Source: Baffinella frigidus (taxonomy: Eukaryota; Cryptophyceae; Cryptomonadales; Baffinellaceae). From it: a stretch of 14,494 nucleotides of DNA. A program made the translations under genes and the position numbers. Below the pieces are notes generated by a model that made no database searches, was not told the origin of the DNA, and saw only the letters and a program-made list of their open reading frames with translations. Where the stretch lies: the NCBI GenBank assembly GCA_026770585.1, contig MU646309.1, positions 1,465,804 through 1,480,297 on the forward strand, read 5' to 3'. Positions 14,390-14,494 of this stretch are shown here, piece by piece. Numbering within the stretch: position 1 is the first letter of the stretch; the number at the start of each line of letters is the position of its first letter.

Positions 14390-14408
14390 GTGCGATACAA
14401 ATTACAAT

Positions 14409-14409
<1 letters not shown>

Positions 14410-14494
<85 letters not shown>
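14410..14494. repeat. (TA)n tract to the window end
   Basis: Uninterrupted TA dinucleotides from about 14413, in intron 16, running off the window. A likely assembly break point. Confidence 0.97.

Overview
This window looks like nuclear DNA of a unicellular eukaryote, most likely an alga, with TTTAGGG-type (CCCTAAA) telomere-like repeats. That repeat type is known from plants and green algae and from alveolates such as chromerids and dinoflagellates. The acceptors here are CAG followed by any base, which argues mildly against a dinoflagellate with strict AG|G acceptors. The organism is not proven by the sequence.

No long continuous ORF is convincing. Reading splice sites instead of ORFs gives one split gene on the + strand that fills the window and runs off both ends. 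I propose 16 short exons (37-132 nt): 1-57, 392-443, 531-592, 829-960, 2356-2466, 3865-3917, 5482-5563, 6041-6125, 7447-7534, 9114-9230, 10065-10146, 10567-10603, 11750-11802, 12167-12230, 13307-13391 and 14289-14389. Every acceptor inside the window is CAG, every donor is GT, and the reading frame carries through all 15 junctions to give 420 codons. Exons 12-16 join into a recognisable PDZ domain: the GLGV carboxylate loop, then GDVIHSIKG, then the LTTLSTTQGVLALLGAGSG helix, then the KITLKI strand. Exons 7-9 may hold a degenerate EF-hand-like pair. The rest of the protein is not recognised.

The most unusual thing is what fills the introns. Around most exons lie head-to-tail partial copies of that same exon, and they are polarised. 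Upstream copies carry the intron 3' end, the acceptor and the exon's 5' part. Downstream copies carry the exon's 3' part, the donor and the intron 5' start. I count about 35 such junction copies around 12 of the 16 exons.

The introns also hold about 15 hairpin-forming foldback (MITE-like) elements. One (12233-12353) has a 5-bp AAGGT target duplication that places splice sites at both ends, as expected of an introner. Another (5564-5751) starts exactly at the donor of exon 7. The remaining intron DNA is telomere-like arrays, minisatellites (38, 21, 55 and 30 bp), (AACT)n and (TTC)n tracts, a 408-bp inverted-repeat element and a terminal (TA)n tract. Ordered left to right: telomere-like introns with exons 1-3 (1-600); exons 4-5 with their copies and foldbacks (600-3500); minisatellite and exon 6 (3500-4600); exons 7-8 (4600-6130); exon 9 with copies on both sides (6740-8405); 408-bp element (8635-9042); exons 10-12 (9114-11300); PDZ exons 13-16 (11750-14389); (TA)n end.
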